64,000 nucleotides of DNA from Melanocharis versteri (lineage: Eukaryota > Chordata > Aves > Passeriformes > Melanocharitidae): positions 62,001 through 126,000 of the forward strand of contig VZTG01001072.1 of assembly GCA_013397845.1 (NCBI GenBank), written 5' to 3'. Position numbers and translations under genes: made by a program. Of this stretch, positions 24,501-33,633 are shown in pieces. How positions within the stretch are numbered: position 1 is the stretch's first letter; each line of letters begins with the position of its first letter. The notes below the pieces were generated by a model, which did not search any database, had not been told where the DNA came from, and saw nothing but the letters and a program-made list of their open reading frames with translations.

Positions 24501-27500
24501 AAACAATGAAACTACAGCACTGAAGGGAAACTGCAATTAAGGCCTGTAAAGTACAGTGTGAGCTGGAGCAGAAAATAGCATATTCAGGCTCAGAATATCC
24601 AGTTTCTCTTTCACAGGGATGGTTATAGGACAGATTCAAGCACTTTCAGTGAAAATTTTGTTCACATTTAGCAGATGAACCATTGCAAAAAATTATAGGC
24701 TCCTTCTCCCACAAAAATAGATTAAAAATACCATTATTTTATGTAGTTCTTCTGTGAGTATGTCAACCAATGTCTGATTGCAAGACTGTAAGTATTACCT
24801 GTCCTTATCCACAATAACTGTTGTAGGGTAAGACTGGTTACTTTTATTCCCAGTACCTAACTGGCCGTATGAATTGGCTCCCCAGGCATATATCTGACCT
24901 TCATCTGTTAGCACTAATGTATGTGCATAGCCACAGGCAACCTATAAGGAACAATAAAAAGAAAAAAAATCTCATTTTTATGTAATAGCAAGTTAATACA
25001 GATCTATGCATCTTATGCTATAGGTTAATGCCATTGATTCTATACTAGTGTAAAAATTACAAATACAGGTAAGTTTCTTAAAAATGGAAGGAAAGTAGAT
25101 GAGGTGACTTTGGGGAAAAAACTTTACCAATGAGAAACCCTGACAGATAATTGCAAGAGCAGAGCAAAAAGAATAGCTGGGAAGTGAGAAAGAAGGAAAG
25201 CTGTATGACAAATTTGAACAATATGCAGAAAAGTGAAGATTGTCTGTCTTGCATTGACCCTGCTCCATGGAAAACTGCTCCATTATGAATAGCTACACCA
25301 GTGGAAAAACAGGTGAGGCCTCCCTGTCTGATCCTCTCGTCCCTGACTGAGAGCCACACAAAACTGCCCCCTCCCTGTGCCAACTCTAGTGCTCAGAGGA
25401 CCCTCTGCTGACATAACTCCCCATCCCTGGCAGCATTCAAGGCCAGGTTGGCCAGGGCCCTAAGCAACCCAGTCTAGTGGAAGGCATCCCTGCCCATGGC
25501 AGGCGGTGGAGCTGGATGGTTTTTAGGGTCCCTTCCAACCCAGGCCATTCTGTGATTCTCTAAACCTACACCACTGGAAGAAAACTCTCACTGTAGGGTC
25601 TGAGGACCACACAAGGTCAGCAACAAGAGCAACCAGCCAGGAAAGAGACAAAACTCTCCATTTAGATGGCAGCACACAACTGGGTCAACTCATAACCTCT
25701 AGTGGAAACCCCCTCGGTCCTGCTGAGCTGCCCCCTCAGGTACCTCACATCCGATTGCTCAAAAAATCCACTTTACACATGCAGCACATGCCCCACATAC
25801 AGACAGATACACAGTGGCAACACTACCAGCAACAGTCTTGCTCAGCAGGAGTTAATGTAACTTAGTAGAGACAGACGGCTATCAAAAAACAATTCACATT
25901 GTTCAAAACTAGCTCACCTATCTTTGTACGATCTGCAAAGCAGATATACCATAAGTACATGCACTCCGCTGACACCCATGAAGTATGTGATGTACTTTAA
26001 ATGACATAAACCTTCAAGTTATTTACTCAGTGGAGATCTACAACATGGTATTAATCGATATCAAGTAAATGAAGTGGATGGAAATAGAATCTAAGCCAAA
26101 ATTGCTGGAGCATTCACTCTCTAAATAGAAGAATAAATACAGGAGAACATAATACTCACTTTATTACGTTAGTATCCAACAGTAGTTGCTACCAGCAAAG
26201 CTACTGTGTACATCCTAGGCACTGAATGTAAAATTATGTAATTGAGTTTATTTTAAAAGACTTAAAAAACCCAGAGCTTTCCTGAACAAATACAATAAAT
26301 AGGATCCAAAGTTCAAAACGCTCTTGCGAATTTTCAATAGGTTACAAAACTGATGTTTTCTAACAGCTTGTATCATTTTCCTGACAGTATCCTCTATTCT
26401 GCATAACTCAATTAAAAACGTTCAGTATCAGTCCTGCAGTCACTTTAACTGTTTCTTATTAGCCAAAAGAAGTTATCAGTTTGCCAGTTACACTGGTGGC
26501 AGCCCCGCTATTTGGTAAAGTGCAATTACCTCCAAAGGTCAAGACTAACCAGAGAATCATACCAAATGTCAGCCAAATGCAGTGGGAGATAATTTGTTCA
26601 GACTACAAACACCAGTAAGCCACTGTGGCTGGAGTGCAGTTCTAAGAGTAAAATTCAGTCTGCAAGACAGACAAAATTTCAAACCGTGGCATTTTTCCAG
26701 AAAAGAAGGCTGGAGTTAATGGAGAATGGAATATCCTAGAAAGACTCTGTTATTTACTAAAATAACAGGAATATTTTTTAAATTAACTTTCACATGAAAA
26801 AAAAGAACAAAACAAAACAAACATTTTCAGTGGTCTAGTCTTCTTTAAGTAAAACTCTGACCTCACTGAAGTCAATGGCAAAATTCCCACTGAACTCCAC
26901 AGGGTCACAGTTTTTCCCCTGTTGGCAGAGGTCCATTATAGGACACATGTTTTTTATTCTAGTGTCACTTTAAGCAAAGGCCTGTCTCCTTCAAAGGCAG
27001 CAGAGGCTGCCTACAGGACTCTTGCAGAGGTTCCTGGAGGGTTTGGGGTGGAGCAGCACTCACGTACCCGCTGCACACGAATGCCCTGCAGGGCTGCGAT
27101 CCGGCACGGCGTGGGCTGGTTGCCGCTGCTGCCCAGCCCCAGCTGGCCATTCCCATTGTACCCCCAGACATAGACCTTGAAACAGAGACAGGGACTTTTA
27201 ACTGGTTGTTACTATTCACTTCTTTTAAAAGGAATACAACTACTTCAAAGTTTGAGTAATAGTAATTTTCTCCAATCTTTCTCGCCCCACATTTTAGTAC
27301 TTTATATGTGGATAAACACAAACATATTCACACACACACCTACCTACATAAACACTTACATACACACGTTTCTCTTCAAAATGCCAATTACATGCTCACC
27401 TAGAATTCTTAACTTCCACATCCATGCTCTTTAGGAGTTAGGATTATGTAGGACTACAATATTTTAACATGAAGAACAGAAAATCAGTGATTCATACGGC

Positions 27501-30500
27501 TGCTTGCCAGCACAGAGCAAATCCAGCATAATACTTCCCTTTTTCAAAGAGCTAATTTCTCATTCCAAAATCTAATAGAAAACACACCAGAACAAGTATA
27601 AACTGGAAGCCATGCACAACAGTTCGAGTAGGCAGCTTTATGCCAAACATAAGAAGAAGGGAAAATACTGAGCTCTGGTAATTTCAGTGGCGTATGTTCT
27701 ATTGCAAACAGTCAATAGCTACTTAGTTCTAAACTCAAGTGTTTGGAGAAATGGAGCTAGCAAGGATGTATGCTGCCCAATATCATCAGCTCATATGAAC
27801 AAAATCAAGAACTCTACAACCTCCTTGTAACTTCGCAAAGAGGACAAAAAAGTGTGAGAGAGATTTAAGAGGTACTCCAGTATACAACAAATATATGCAA
27901 TGTACTTTTCTTTTCTTTGTTTTCCCTTCATCTGTGTGTATATGAGCACTGAAAATTAAAATATCATTCAGTGATTATTCTCACATTCATTGATTATTCT
28001 CACACACAATACTTAGGACTCTAGCACAGGCAATAATTTATTTGTCTATGAAAGCTAAAGACAGCAGCAGTATAACAAAGGTTTTTACGAGCAATATAAG
28101 CAGCTAGACTTGAGAGAGTCTGGAAAGGCAAACATTCTCTCTGAATAGTAGCTCATTACTGCCAGGTTTGAAATTATCTACGTGCCAAGTTATTACATGA
28201 AGTAAAATTCAGTCCAAATATTCACTTAAAATTTCTTACCTCTCCATTTTCCACCACAGCCATAGAGCACATCTGTCCACAAGCTATATTAACTACTATT
28301 TTATTTTGTAGGCAGCTGGTAACTCTCCGAGGAATTGGCTGATTTGCTGTTGAACCAGATCCAACCTGGCCCGAGTTGTTATAACCCCATGTGTATACCT
28401 GTTGCAAGAGAATTGTCATCAAAGATGGCTTTATAACACACAGCTCAAAGTACGTATTCAAGAGAGGAAAAAGCCATATGCAGAAAAAATGTCGTTTTTT
28501 ATGTGCAAGTGAATGTATTGTTTTACAGATCTAGGAAGACACACAGGTTTACAACTGAACTGTTTCTAACAAAAATGTGCCAATCTAAGTATTTATACAT
28601 CCCACTCTTTTATGTTCCTCCACTCAAAGGTAAGAGGAAACATGACGGTTGCAGTTAATGCTGGAAGAATCCATTGCTACTTTTCCAGAACCCATAGTAG
28701 AATAGCTAAGTGGCACAAATGGCACCTCAAGGCAAATTCTGGGAAACTTTTTACTTTGGGAGGTAAAATTCCTAACAGTGAATGTGATTTATGTTAACAT
28801 CACCTCTAATGGCATTAAGCATTTAAGGTAGAGAATAGCATAGGAAGGAACTGGCTGCATAATCTGTTATTACAAGCAGACGTGGCACAAAATCACTGTT
28901 CTGCACACACTTTGAAACAGCTACACCCTGACAAGTTCCAATTTTTTTTTGAACACTTGTGTTACATCAGCACTGTGAGGATTGCAAGAAGCAAGGTCTA
29001 ATGCTACAGGTGCAGAATGTTTTCCTCTTTCTCTCGTATGTGAGTCCCATTAAGAGAAAACAGATTTTTGTTCCCACTATACTCACCTCTCCATCAGATG
29101 TTAACACCATAGAGTGGTGAGAGCCACAGGCAACTTCAATGACTTTCTTGTTCACCAAGTTAGTAGAGACTTGACAGGGGACGAAACCATGATTTGTTGT
29201 ACCATTGCCCAGCTGACTGTAAGCATTATGACCCCATGTATACACTTCTCCTTCTACAAGAAAAATGTAAAGGGCTGGTTGAAAAATCTCTATTTTTCCA
29301 ATGAGTCATAACACAAAATTACAAACTAAAAAGTCAAATTCAGTAACAACATACATACTTAAGTGTATAAACATATTTATGACCTATGGGGCTCTTCAGC
29401 CCTTTGGATATGCCAATGCTACCTGGCTCATATAGTGCTGACCACAAATCCAAAAGGATAGTATCACCATAACCATAGTGAAGGTAAAGATATTGCTGCA
29501 AGAAAAGGGACGGTGCAATACAAGAGAGAAAAGGATGAAATGACAGTCTGAGTCCCCATTCCAATTTCTTTGTTACTGACAATCAATCAGAATTTCTTGT
29601 CTATGCCCTGGCACTGTTTCCCGCTTCAGAAAATTCAAATAACAAGCTTTCATTGCCTCACAATATGCATATTCCCTAAGAAGGGCTCCCTCAGAACTAC
29701 AAACACAAAATACACTACACTAAACCAATACTTCTCTATAATAACTGGTTAAATCTAACAACTTTATCCTATCAAAAGCAAACAACCTTTTCTTCAGTTC
29801 ACCAACATGTGAACACAAATTTCAGTAAACATGTGAAACATGCCACAGAAATATACAGTAAAGTGGAAAGACAATAATTAGCACAAGAACTGTGAAGCAT
29901 GTAACAGCCCTCTAAAAGGTAAGTTAACAAAGGCTGTTCTGAAGAAAAGCTATTAATGCAAATGGAGTTATGAGTAAAAATCATGAAGGATCAGTTCTGG
30001 ACCTGCTCTTTGGCAGTGCTTCATCATCAGGGTAAGGAGTATGAGTGTGTCAGTGAGATCTGCCAGCAACAAAGCTCAGAGGAATACAGAGGCATACATA
30101 AAAAAACGCATGCAGACTGGTCTGCCATGAAGACTGGAGAAAATGGTGGAACACAACTGAATGTAAAAGTACACATTTACAATATAATTCCCCTCACCTA
30201 CTTTTAGTTGTAATGTAGAATACTGAAAAACGTTTCCTCTCATTAACGGAGAGAGACAAGTGTGAATATCATCAATCAGGCTCTAGCAGAACCTCACTGG
30301 GAACATAGTATTAATATCTTTTCTTCAAGAGTAATGTACTTAATTATGGACATAAAAGCCACTAGTACGATGCAGATAATAGAGAGTCAGTGCAGGAAGC
30401 ATAAAGGCTGGGAGGCAACATAACAGGTCTTTAAAGCACATCCAAAAGTAGGTACTGGAGGGAAAAGATGAATTCTAGCTGAAGGACAGTGTTGGCACAA

Positions 30501-33500
30501 GAACATAGGGGCATAATGTAGCCACTAACGCATTTCAAGAGCAATCAGGAGTTTCAAACTTAACTGAAAAGTGGAAAAAGCTCCTTTCCAAAAGTAGTAA
30601 CAAGATCAAAGTAGGTACTGAAAAACTTCTGAAAATAACAAGCCAGCTGACATGTCATATTTGCCAATGAAAATACGTTGGACTTAACAGCCCAGAATAC
30701 TTAACTCTCTCTCTTACATTACCAGCCCAGACCTTTCACATCTGCTGGATGAATTTAAGTGGACTCTCTGAAAAAGCAATATTCCGATCATACTTTACCT
30801 TCTGTAGCAAGAACAACATGAGGGCCACTTCCATAACTCAGGCAGGCTATCTTTTTGCCACACAGGGAATCTAACCTCCTCGGTTCTATAGCGCTCTGCA
30901 TGTCTCCTGTTCCCAAACAGCCACTGCAGTTCATGCCAAGCACAAAAACCTGTTATAAAAGAACCACAGACTCATAATTTAGGTTGCAATGGAGAACCTC
31001 CTCCAAAGGTCAGCCAGTCCACCCTCGTGCTCAACAAAGATCTAAACAGATCAGTTGACTCAAGGCCATGTCCAAAAGATTCTTGAACATGTCCAAGGAA
31101 AACAAATCTCACAACTCCTTCAGGATTTAACCCCCCTTACGGCAATTTTTTCCTAGTACTGAATCAGAACTTCCCATCTTGCAGTTTGCGTTCACTGCTT
31201 CTCATTCTGTCACTACGCACTTGCAACAAATGTCTAACTCCATCTTCTCCTTGTTCTCTGATTGTGATAGGAAACCTTTAATTTAAACTGAAAGTGTTGC
31301 AGTAGCAAACAAAACAATCAGATATTTTTGTATGCAACGTTCTCTAGGTGTGCTATTATACTACTGGCCTTCAGAAACACTTGATACGTAACTGATTACA
31401 CATGACATGTTCATACACACTCTCGGACAATTACCTCATCATTTTCAGTGGCATACAACACCTCATTACCAGCACTGCCAAATACACAGGCTTGACGAAT
31501 TAACTTGATCTCTTCTGGGGAACACAGAGAAAAAATCGGCCATTTCCCAACATCCAGCATCTTCAGAGCTGACAACAGCGTTGCCTCCAAGGCCTGGTAT
31601 TATAAAAAATGTTATCAAATACCTGCACAGAGAGAAATATATGCCTTTGCACAGTAAAAAATAAGATAAACACCACCATCTCATTTTTCAGTCACAAACC
31701 AGTATTTTAATTCTACAACAATACTTGAAAGGAAGACATTAAATAAATATATAAAATATATCATGATCTAGAAAGAAAGGATCTATATTCATGGAGAAAA
31801 GTACCATGTAAGAGGTTAAACAGTGAAGTCATATTTTCACTATATTCATACAACATAAGTGCTGTCCTACAGAATTCGATGTACAGGATTCCAATATAAA
31901 GTTTAAACTGTATATTCAAAATTTGAAATCTGTGTATTTTCCCTTGGTGCTAAAATTGCTGTTAAAATAGGAAACCATAAAAGAAGTCTGCCCAAGAATA
32001 CCCTTATCTTTGAGAAATACGCATATTTGTTTTCATGTATGTATTTTTTTCTACTGCCAACTTATACAAAGATGTGAACAAATTCTAGTTTGGAGTCTGA
32101 AGCATGTTATATCAGCCATAAGAATACTGCTTTTTCAATTAGTATCACTCACTATGAAAAAATATACAGATAAAATACAGATAAAAGAAATACAGATAAC
32201 ATTAGAAACTCAAAAAACAAACATCTAAATTAATCCTAAATTTACTTCTTTAGACATATAGCAGCTAATCACACATTTCTTTATTACATACTTCTGAGGA
32301 GAGGAAAGAAGGATTGGCCATCTTCATAGGAAAAAAAGTTGTGGTTTTAATCACACCATTTCTTTCCCCATCTACTCGCAGCAAATAACTGACCAACTTC
32401 AGCCAAATTTGCAAGTGAAAGGGAAGTAAGATTCTGCTGACACAATCAGCTTGGCAGCAGGCAGCTGGACAAACAGACATTATGTTATGAAACAAGCCAG
32501 CGAGCAAGTAGGTCCAAGCTAATCCTAGCAAACGCTGTTCTCTGTGACATGTAGCAGGGTTATCAGGGACAAAGGACCAGAATCCATATGGCATCAGTCT
32601 TCCTTCATCTGCTGTTTGCAGAGTTATTTCTTTTATGTCAAGAGGTTACCATGTATTCTATGGAGAATTTTAGGCCCTCTTAAGATATGATAATAAATAC
32701 TGAAAGCATCACAGACTACTCTTCCAACTGCATCAACAAAACTGCATTCCACTTCTGCTCAGGACTGAAGAAGCCTGAAATTCAAAAGGACAGTCAGGGT
32801 GTCCTCCAATTTTATAGATTCCTTCATTGGAATAACATATCGGTTCCTTTACAATGTGGGCTCTAAATTCCAAGTGCTCAGTGGGTCAGAACCCATTCAC
32901 CTTAAACAGAAAAGCTGTTTTTTCTGTAACCTCCCTCTACAAAGCACTCATGTCCTACCCTCATAATGAACAGGTTAAAAAAAAATCCAAACTGTAGCAT
33001 TTCTTAACACTAAAATAATACACTGAAAGAAAAAATCCCCAACTACTCTTACAAAAAGCAGCCAAGGAAATACTTATGACACTGATCTTAAAAAAAAAAT
33101 AAAAAAAAATGAAAGGACCAAAACTTTATCAGACAAAAAAATATCCACAATCCAAATACCGTCTCTGGAATTATTAGTTACATCCAACTCAGTAAGAGAT
33201 ATTCTTTCACTTTTCAAGACTCTCTCCCCTCACACACTTCCACATTATATTTTATTTCAAAAATATGAAAACCAGCTTCAACTCTTAGCCTACCAATATT
33301 TATACCCTGTAAATGATCAGTTCCCACATTATATTGCACGAAGTCATGAAAGGCAGACTTAGACATGAATCTCAGATGTTATATGAATATACTGTTCTTC
33401 TAATATTTCATGGATGACTTAAGCAAGATTTCTTCTGCTAGTATCATTTCTTCTACCTATAGCTTTTGTTTTCTGTCTACCTTGAAAAGCACTTGCATGT

Positions 33501-33611
33501 ATTAAGCTACTGCTAAATGGAACCTTTTCGGCAGAGCAGTACAGAAATCTCAATACAAATCAACACTCTGACCTTGGCTCTGACTCCTTGAGGAGGAGGT
33601 TCATCCTCCAT
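12360..33611 (-). CDS. RCBTB2: RCBTB2, RCC1 and BTB domain protein 2, complete
   Basis: Joined - strand coding segments: 33611-33573, 31593-31435, 30949-30799, 29253-29087, 28398-28240, 27175-27068, 24941-24799, 23067-22877, 19956-19830, 16839-16703, 16103-15973, 12500-12360. They total 1653 nt, giving 550 residues plus TGA; human RCBTB2 has 551. RCC1-like propeller repeats span roughly residues 65-370, with blades such as VACGYAHTLVLTDEG and IYAWGANSYGQLG. Then come EPDDHLTVAQSLKKEF, a BTB/POZ fold from about residue 394 (ADLKFLVDGKYIHVHKVLLK, CEHFRS, EMSEFSYPVYRAFLEYLYTD) and a C-terminal BACK-like helical region ending SRVGAFRN. RCBTB1 is the close paralogue, but the EPDDHLTV linker and the C-terminus fit RCBTB2 better from memory. 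The family is thought to act as a BTB adaptor; the exact role is not shown by sequence. It is convergent with RB1. All introns are GT-AG. Confidence 0.97.
12501..15972 (-). other. RCBTB2: RCBTB2 intron between coding exons 11 and 12
   Basis: 3472 bp, AT-rich. No gene or CR1 copy recognised. A small CATGCC-type repeat (GCATGCCATGCCCTGCCATG) lies near 15703-15724. Remaining sequence appears ordinary. Confidence 0.8.
15973..16103 (-). CDS. RCBTB2: RCBTB2 coding exon 11, end of BTB / BACK-like helices
   Basis: 131 bp. It encodes (G)LLDLATLYRENRLKKLCQQ, TIKQGICEENAIALLSAAVK and YEAQ. The C-terminal BTB helices and the beginning of the BACK-like segment. Donor CAG|GTAAGA. Confidence 0.97.
16104..16702 (-). 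other. RCBTB2: RCBTB2 intron between coding exons 10 and 11
   Basis: 599 bp intron with a poly(T) run on + near 16180. Nothing else recognised. Confidence 0.8.
16703..16839 (-). CDS. RCBTB2: RCBTB2 coding exon 10, BTB core
   Basis: 137 bp. It encodes (R)CEHFRSILNNDDEIIEMSEF, SYPVYRAFLEYLYTDNIRLP and PEDAI. This is the BTB central helices and the FLEYLYTD motif. Acceptor TTTGTAG|G, donor ATAG|GTATTT. Confidence 0.97.
16840..19829 (-). other. RCBTB2: RCBTB2 intron between coding exons 9 and 10
   Basis: 2990 bp. From about 18650 to 19760 the + strand is notably purine-rich, so the transcribed RNA is pyrimidine-rich. The hydrophobic open frames seen on the - strand there reflect that skew. No repeat family recognised. 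Confidence 0.75.
19830..19956 (-). CDS. RCBTB2: RCBTB2 coding exon 9, start of BTB domain
   Basis: 127 bp. It encodes (E)PDDHLTVAQSLKKEFD, NPETADLKFLVDGK and YIHVHKVLLKI. The DLKFLVDGKxIHVHKVLL signature opens the BTB/POZ fold. After TCTAG the first bases AG complete a glutamate codon, which fixes the acceptor among two overlapping AGs. Confidence 0.96.
20984..20998. repeat. Short (CA)n microsatellite
   Basis: About seven CA units flanked by AAAA and TTTG, inside an RCBTB2 intron. Confidence 0.8.
22095..22242. repeat. A/C-only low-complexity tract
   Basis: About 150 bp made almost entirely of A and C on +, with only a handful of G or T. The - strand, which is the sense strand of RCBTB2, reads as G/T-rich with runs of three to five Gs at 22206-22242. 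It could be a degenerate microsatellite or a decayed retroelement tail. Confidence 0.85.
22877..23067 (-). CDS. RCBTB2: RCBTB2 coding exon 8, very GC-rich
   Basis: 191 bp. It encodes VVEIAACHSAHTSAAKTQSG, QVYMWGQCRGQSVTFPHLTH, FACTDDVFACFATPAVMWRL and LSV, the last propeller blade and the start of the linker to BTB. Sixty of 63 codons end in G or C and CpGs are dense, while the introns on both sides are AT-rich. Reading-frame shadows on both strands come from this composition. Confidence 0.97.
23068..24798 (-). other. RCBTB2: RCBTB2 intron between coding exons 7 and 8
   Basis: 1731 bp, AT-rich. GC falls abruptly outside exon 8. No repeat family recognised. Confidence 0.8.
24799..24941 (-). 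CDS. RCBTB2: RCBTB2 coding exon 7, RCC1 blade
   Basis: 143 bp. It encodes VACGYAHTLVLTDEGQIYAW, then GANSYGQLGTGNKSNQSYPT and TVIVDKD, plus two bases of a split arginine. Only 17 of 47 codons end in G or C. Donor ACAG|GTAATA. Confidence 0.97.
24942..27067 (-). other. RCBTB2: RCBTB2 intron between coding exons 6 and 7
   Basis: 2126 bp containing one CR1 3' end at 25418-25560, antisense to the gene. The rest is AT-rich with no feature recognised. Confidence 0.8.
25418..25560 (+). mobile_element. CR1 LINE 3' fragment
   Basis: Recognisable CR1 3' end: CATCCCTGGCAGCATTCAAGG, CTAGTGGAAGG, CCTGCCCATGGCAGG, GGTCCCTTCCAACCCAGGCC and terminal ATTCTGTGATTCT. 5'-truncated, as CR1 copies usually are. 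Confidence 0.92.
27068..27175 (-). CDS. RCBTB2: RCBTB2 coding exon 6, GC-rich RCC1 blade part
   Basis: 108 bp, phase 0 to phase 0. It encodes VYVWGYNGNGQLGLGSSGNQ and PTPCRIAALQGIRVQR. Thirty of 36 codons end in G or C, unlike the flanking exons. Donor CGG|GTACGT. Confidence 0.96.
27176..28239 (-). other. RCBTB2: RCBTB2 intron between coding exons 5 and 6
   Basis: 1064 bp. Has CA-rich low complexity at about 27300-27370 and a 19-bp direct duplication at 27965-28002. No gene recognised. Confidence 0.8.
27965..28002. repeat. 19-bp tandem duplication
   Basis: Two adjacent copies of a CATTCAnTGATTATTCTCA unit with one or two differences, inside an RCBTB2 intron. Confidence 0.8.
28240..28398 (-). 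CDS. RCBTB2: RCBTB2 coding exon 5, RCC1 blade
   Basis: 159 bp, phase 0 to phase 0. It encodes VYTWGYNNSGQVGSGSTANQ, PIPRRVTSCLQNKIVVNIAC and GQMCSMAVVENGE. One propeller blade matches this exon almost exactly. Donor GAG|GTAAGA. GC3 is about 36% (19 of 53 codons). Confidence 0.97.
28399..29086 (-). other. RCBTB2: RCBTB2 intron between coding exons 4 and 5
   Basis: 688 bp, AT-rich; nothing recognised. Confidence 0.8.
29087..29253 (-). CDS. RCBTB2: RCBTB2 coding exon 4, RCC1 blade
   Basis: 167 bp. It completes a split glutamate, then GEVYTWGHNAYSQLGNGTTN, HGFVPCQVSTNLVNKKVIEV and ACGSHHSMVLTSDGE. A typical RCC1 repeat with the conserved ACGxxH and WGxNxxxQLG motifs. Donor GAG|GTGAGT. Confidence 0.97.
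29254..30798 (-). other. RCBTB2: RCBTB2 intron between coding exons 3 and 4
   Basis: 1545 bp, AT-rich; no repeat family or gene recognised. Confidence 0.8.
30799..30949 (-). CDS. RCBTB2: RCBTB2 coding exon 3, first RCC1 blade
   Basis: 151 bp starting phase 0 with VFVLGMNCSGCLGTGD, through IEPRRLDSLCGKKIACLSYG to SGPHVVLATE and one base of the next codon. The acceptor TTATAACAG|GTT lies only 17 bp from an old CR1 element on the intron side. Confidence 0.97.
30967..31280 (-). mobile_element. Old CR1 LINE fragment beside exon 3
   Basis: Diverged CR1 3' region read on the - strand. Recognisable blocks include the terminal CCTAAATTATGAGTCTGTGG, the GGTCAGCCAGTCC/CTCAAGGCCATG segment and the TTTTTTCCTAGTACTGAATC segment. 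It fills most of the 485-bp intron and its 3' end lies 17 bp from the coding exon. Confidence 0.75.
31435..31593 (-). CDS. RCBTB2: RCBTB2 coding exon 2
   Basis: 159 bp, phase 0 on both sides. It encodes ALEATLLSALKMLDVGKWPI, then FSLCSPEEIKLIRQACVFGS and AGNEVLYATENDE. The KMLDVGKWPIFSLCS block is shared with human RCBTB2 and lies before the first propeller blade. Confidence 0.96.
31594..33572 (-). other. RCBTB2: RCBTB2 intron between coding exons 1 and 2
   Basis: 1979 bp, AT-rich. A triplicated ATACAGATAAAA-like unit sits at about 32163-32199. No gene recognised. Confidence 0.8.
32163..32199. repeat. Short ATACAGATAAAA tandem repeat
   Basis: Three imperfect copies of an 11-13 bp unit, in an RCBTB2 intron. 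Confidence 0.7.
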
Positions 33612-33633
33612 ATGGATTTGTGCTTGTGTCCCC
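33573..33633 (-). CDS. RCBTB2: RCBTB2 coding exon 1 with start codon
   Basis: Acceptor CCGCAG|GGGGACAC, 22 nt of 5' UTR, then ATG at 33611-33609 and 13 codons (MEDEPPPQGVRAK) up to AAG|GTCAGAG. The human protein begins MEEELPLF, so the acidic start agrees. The -3 base is C and the +4 base is G, a moderate start context. No in-frame stop precedes the ATG inside the exon, but no alternative upstream ATG is present either. Confidence 0.88.

Noticed and set aside
12360..33611. RCBTB1 instead of RCBTB2
   Set aside because: The paralogue is similar, but the EPDDHLTV linker, the SRVGAF[RK]N end and the RB1 neighbourhood fit RCBTB2.
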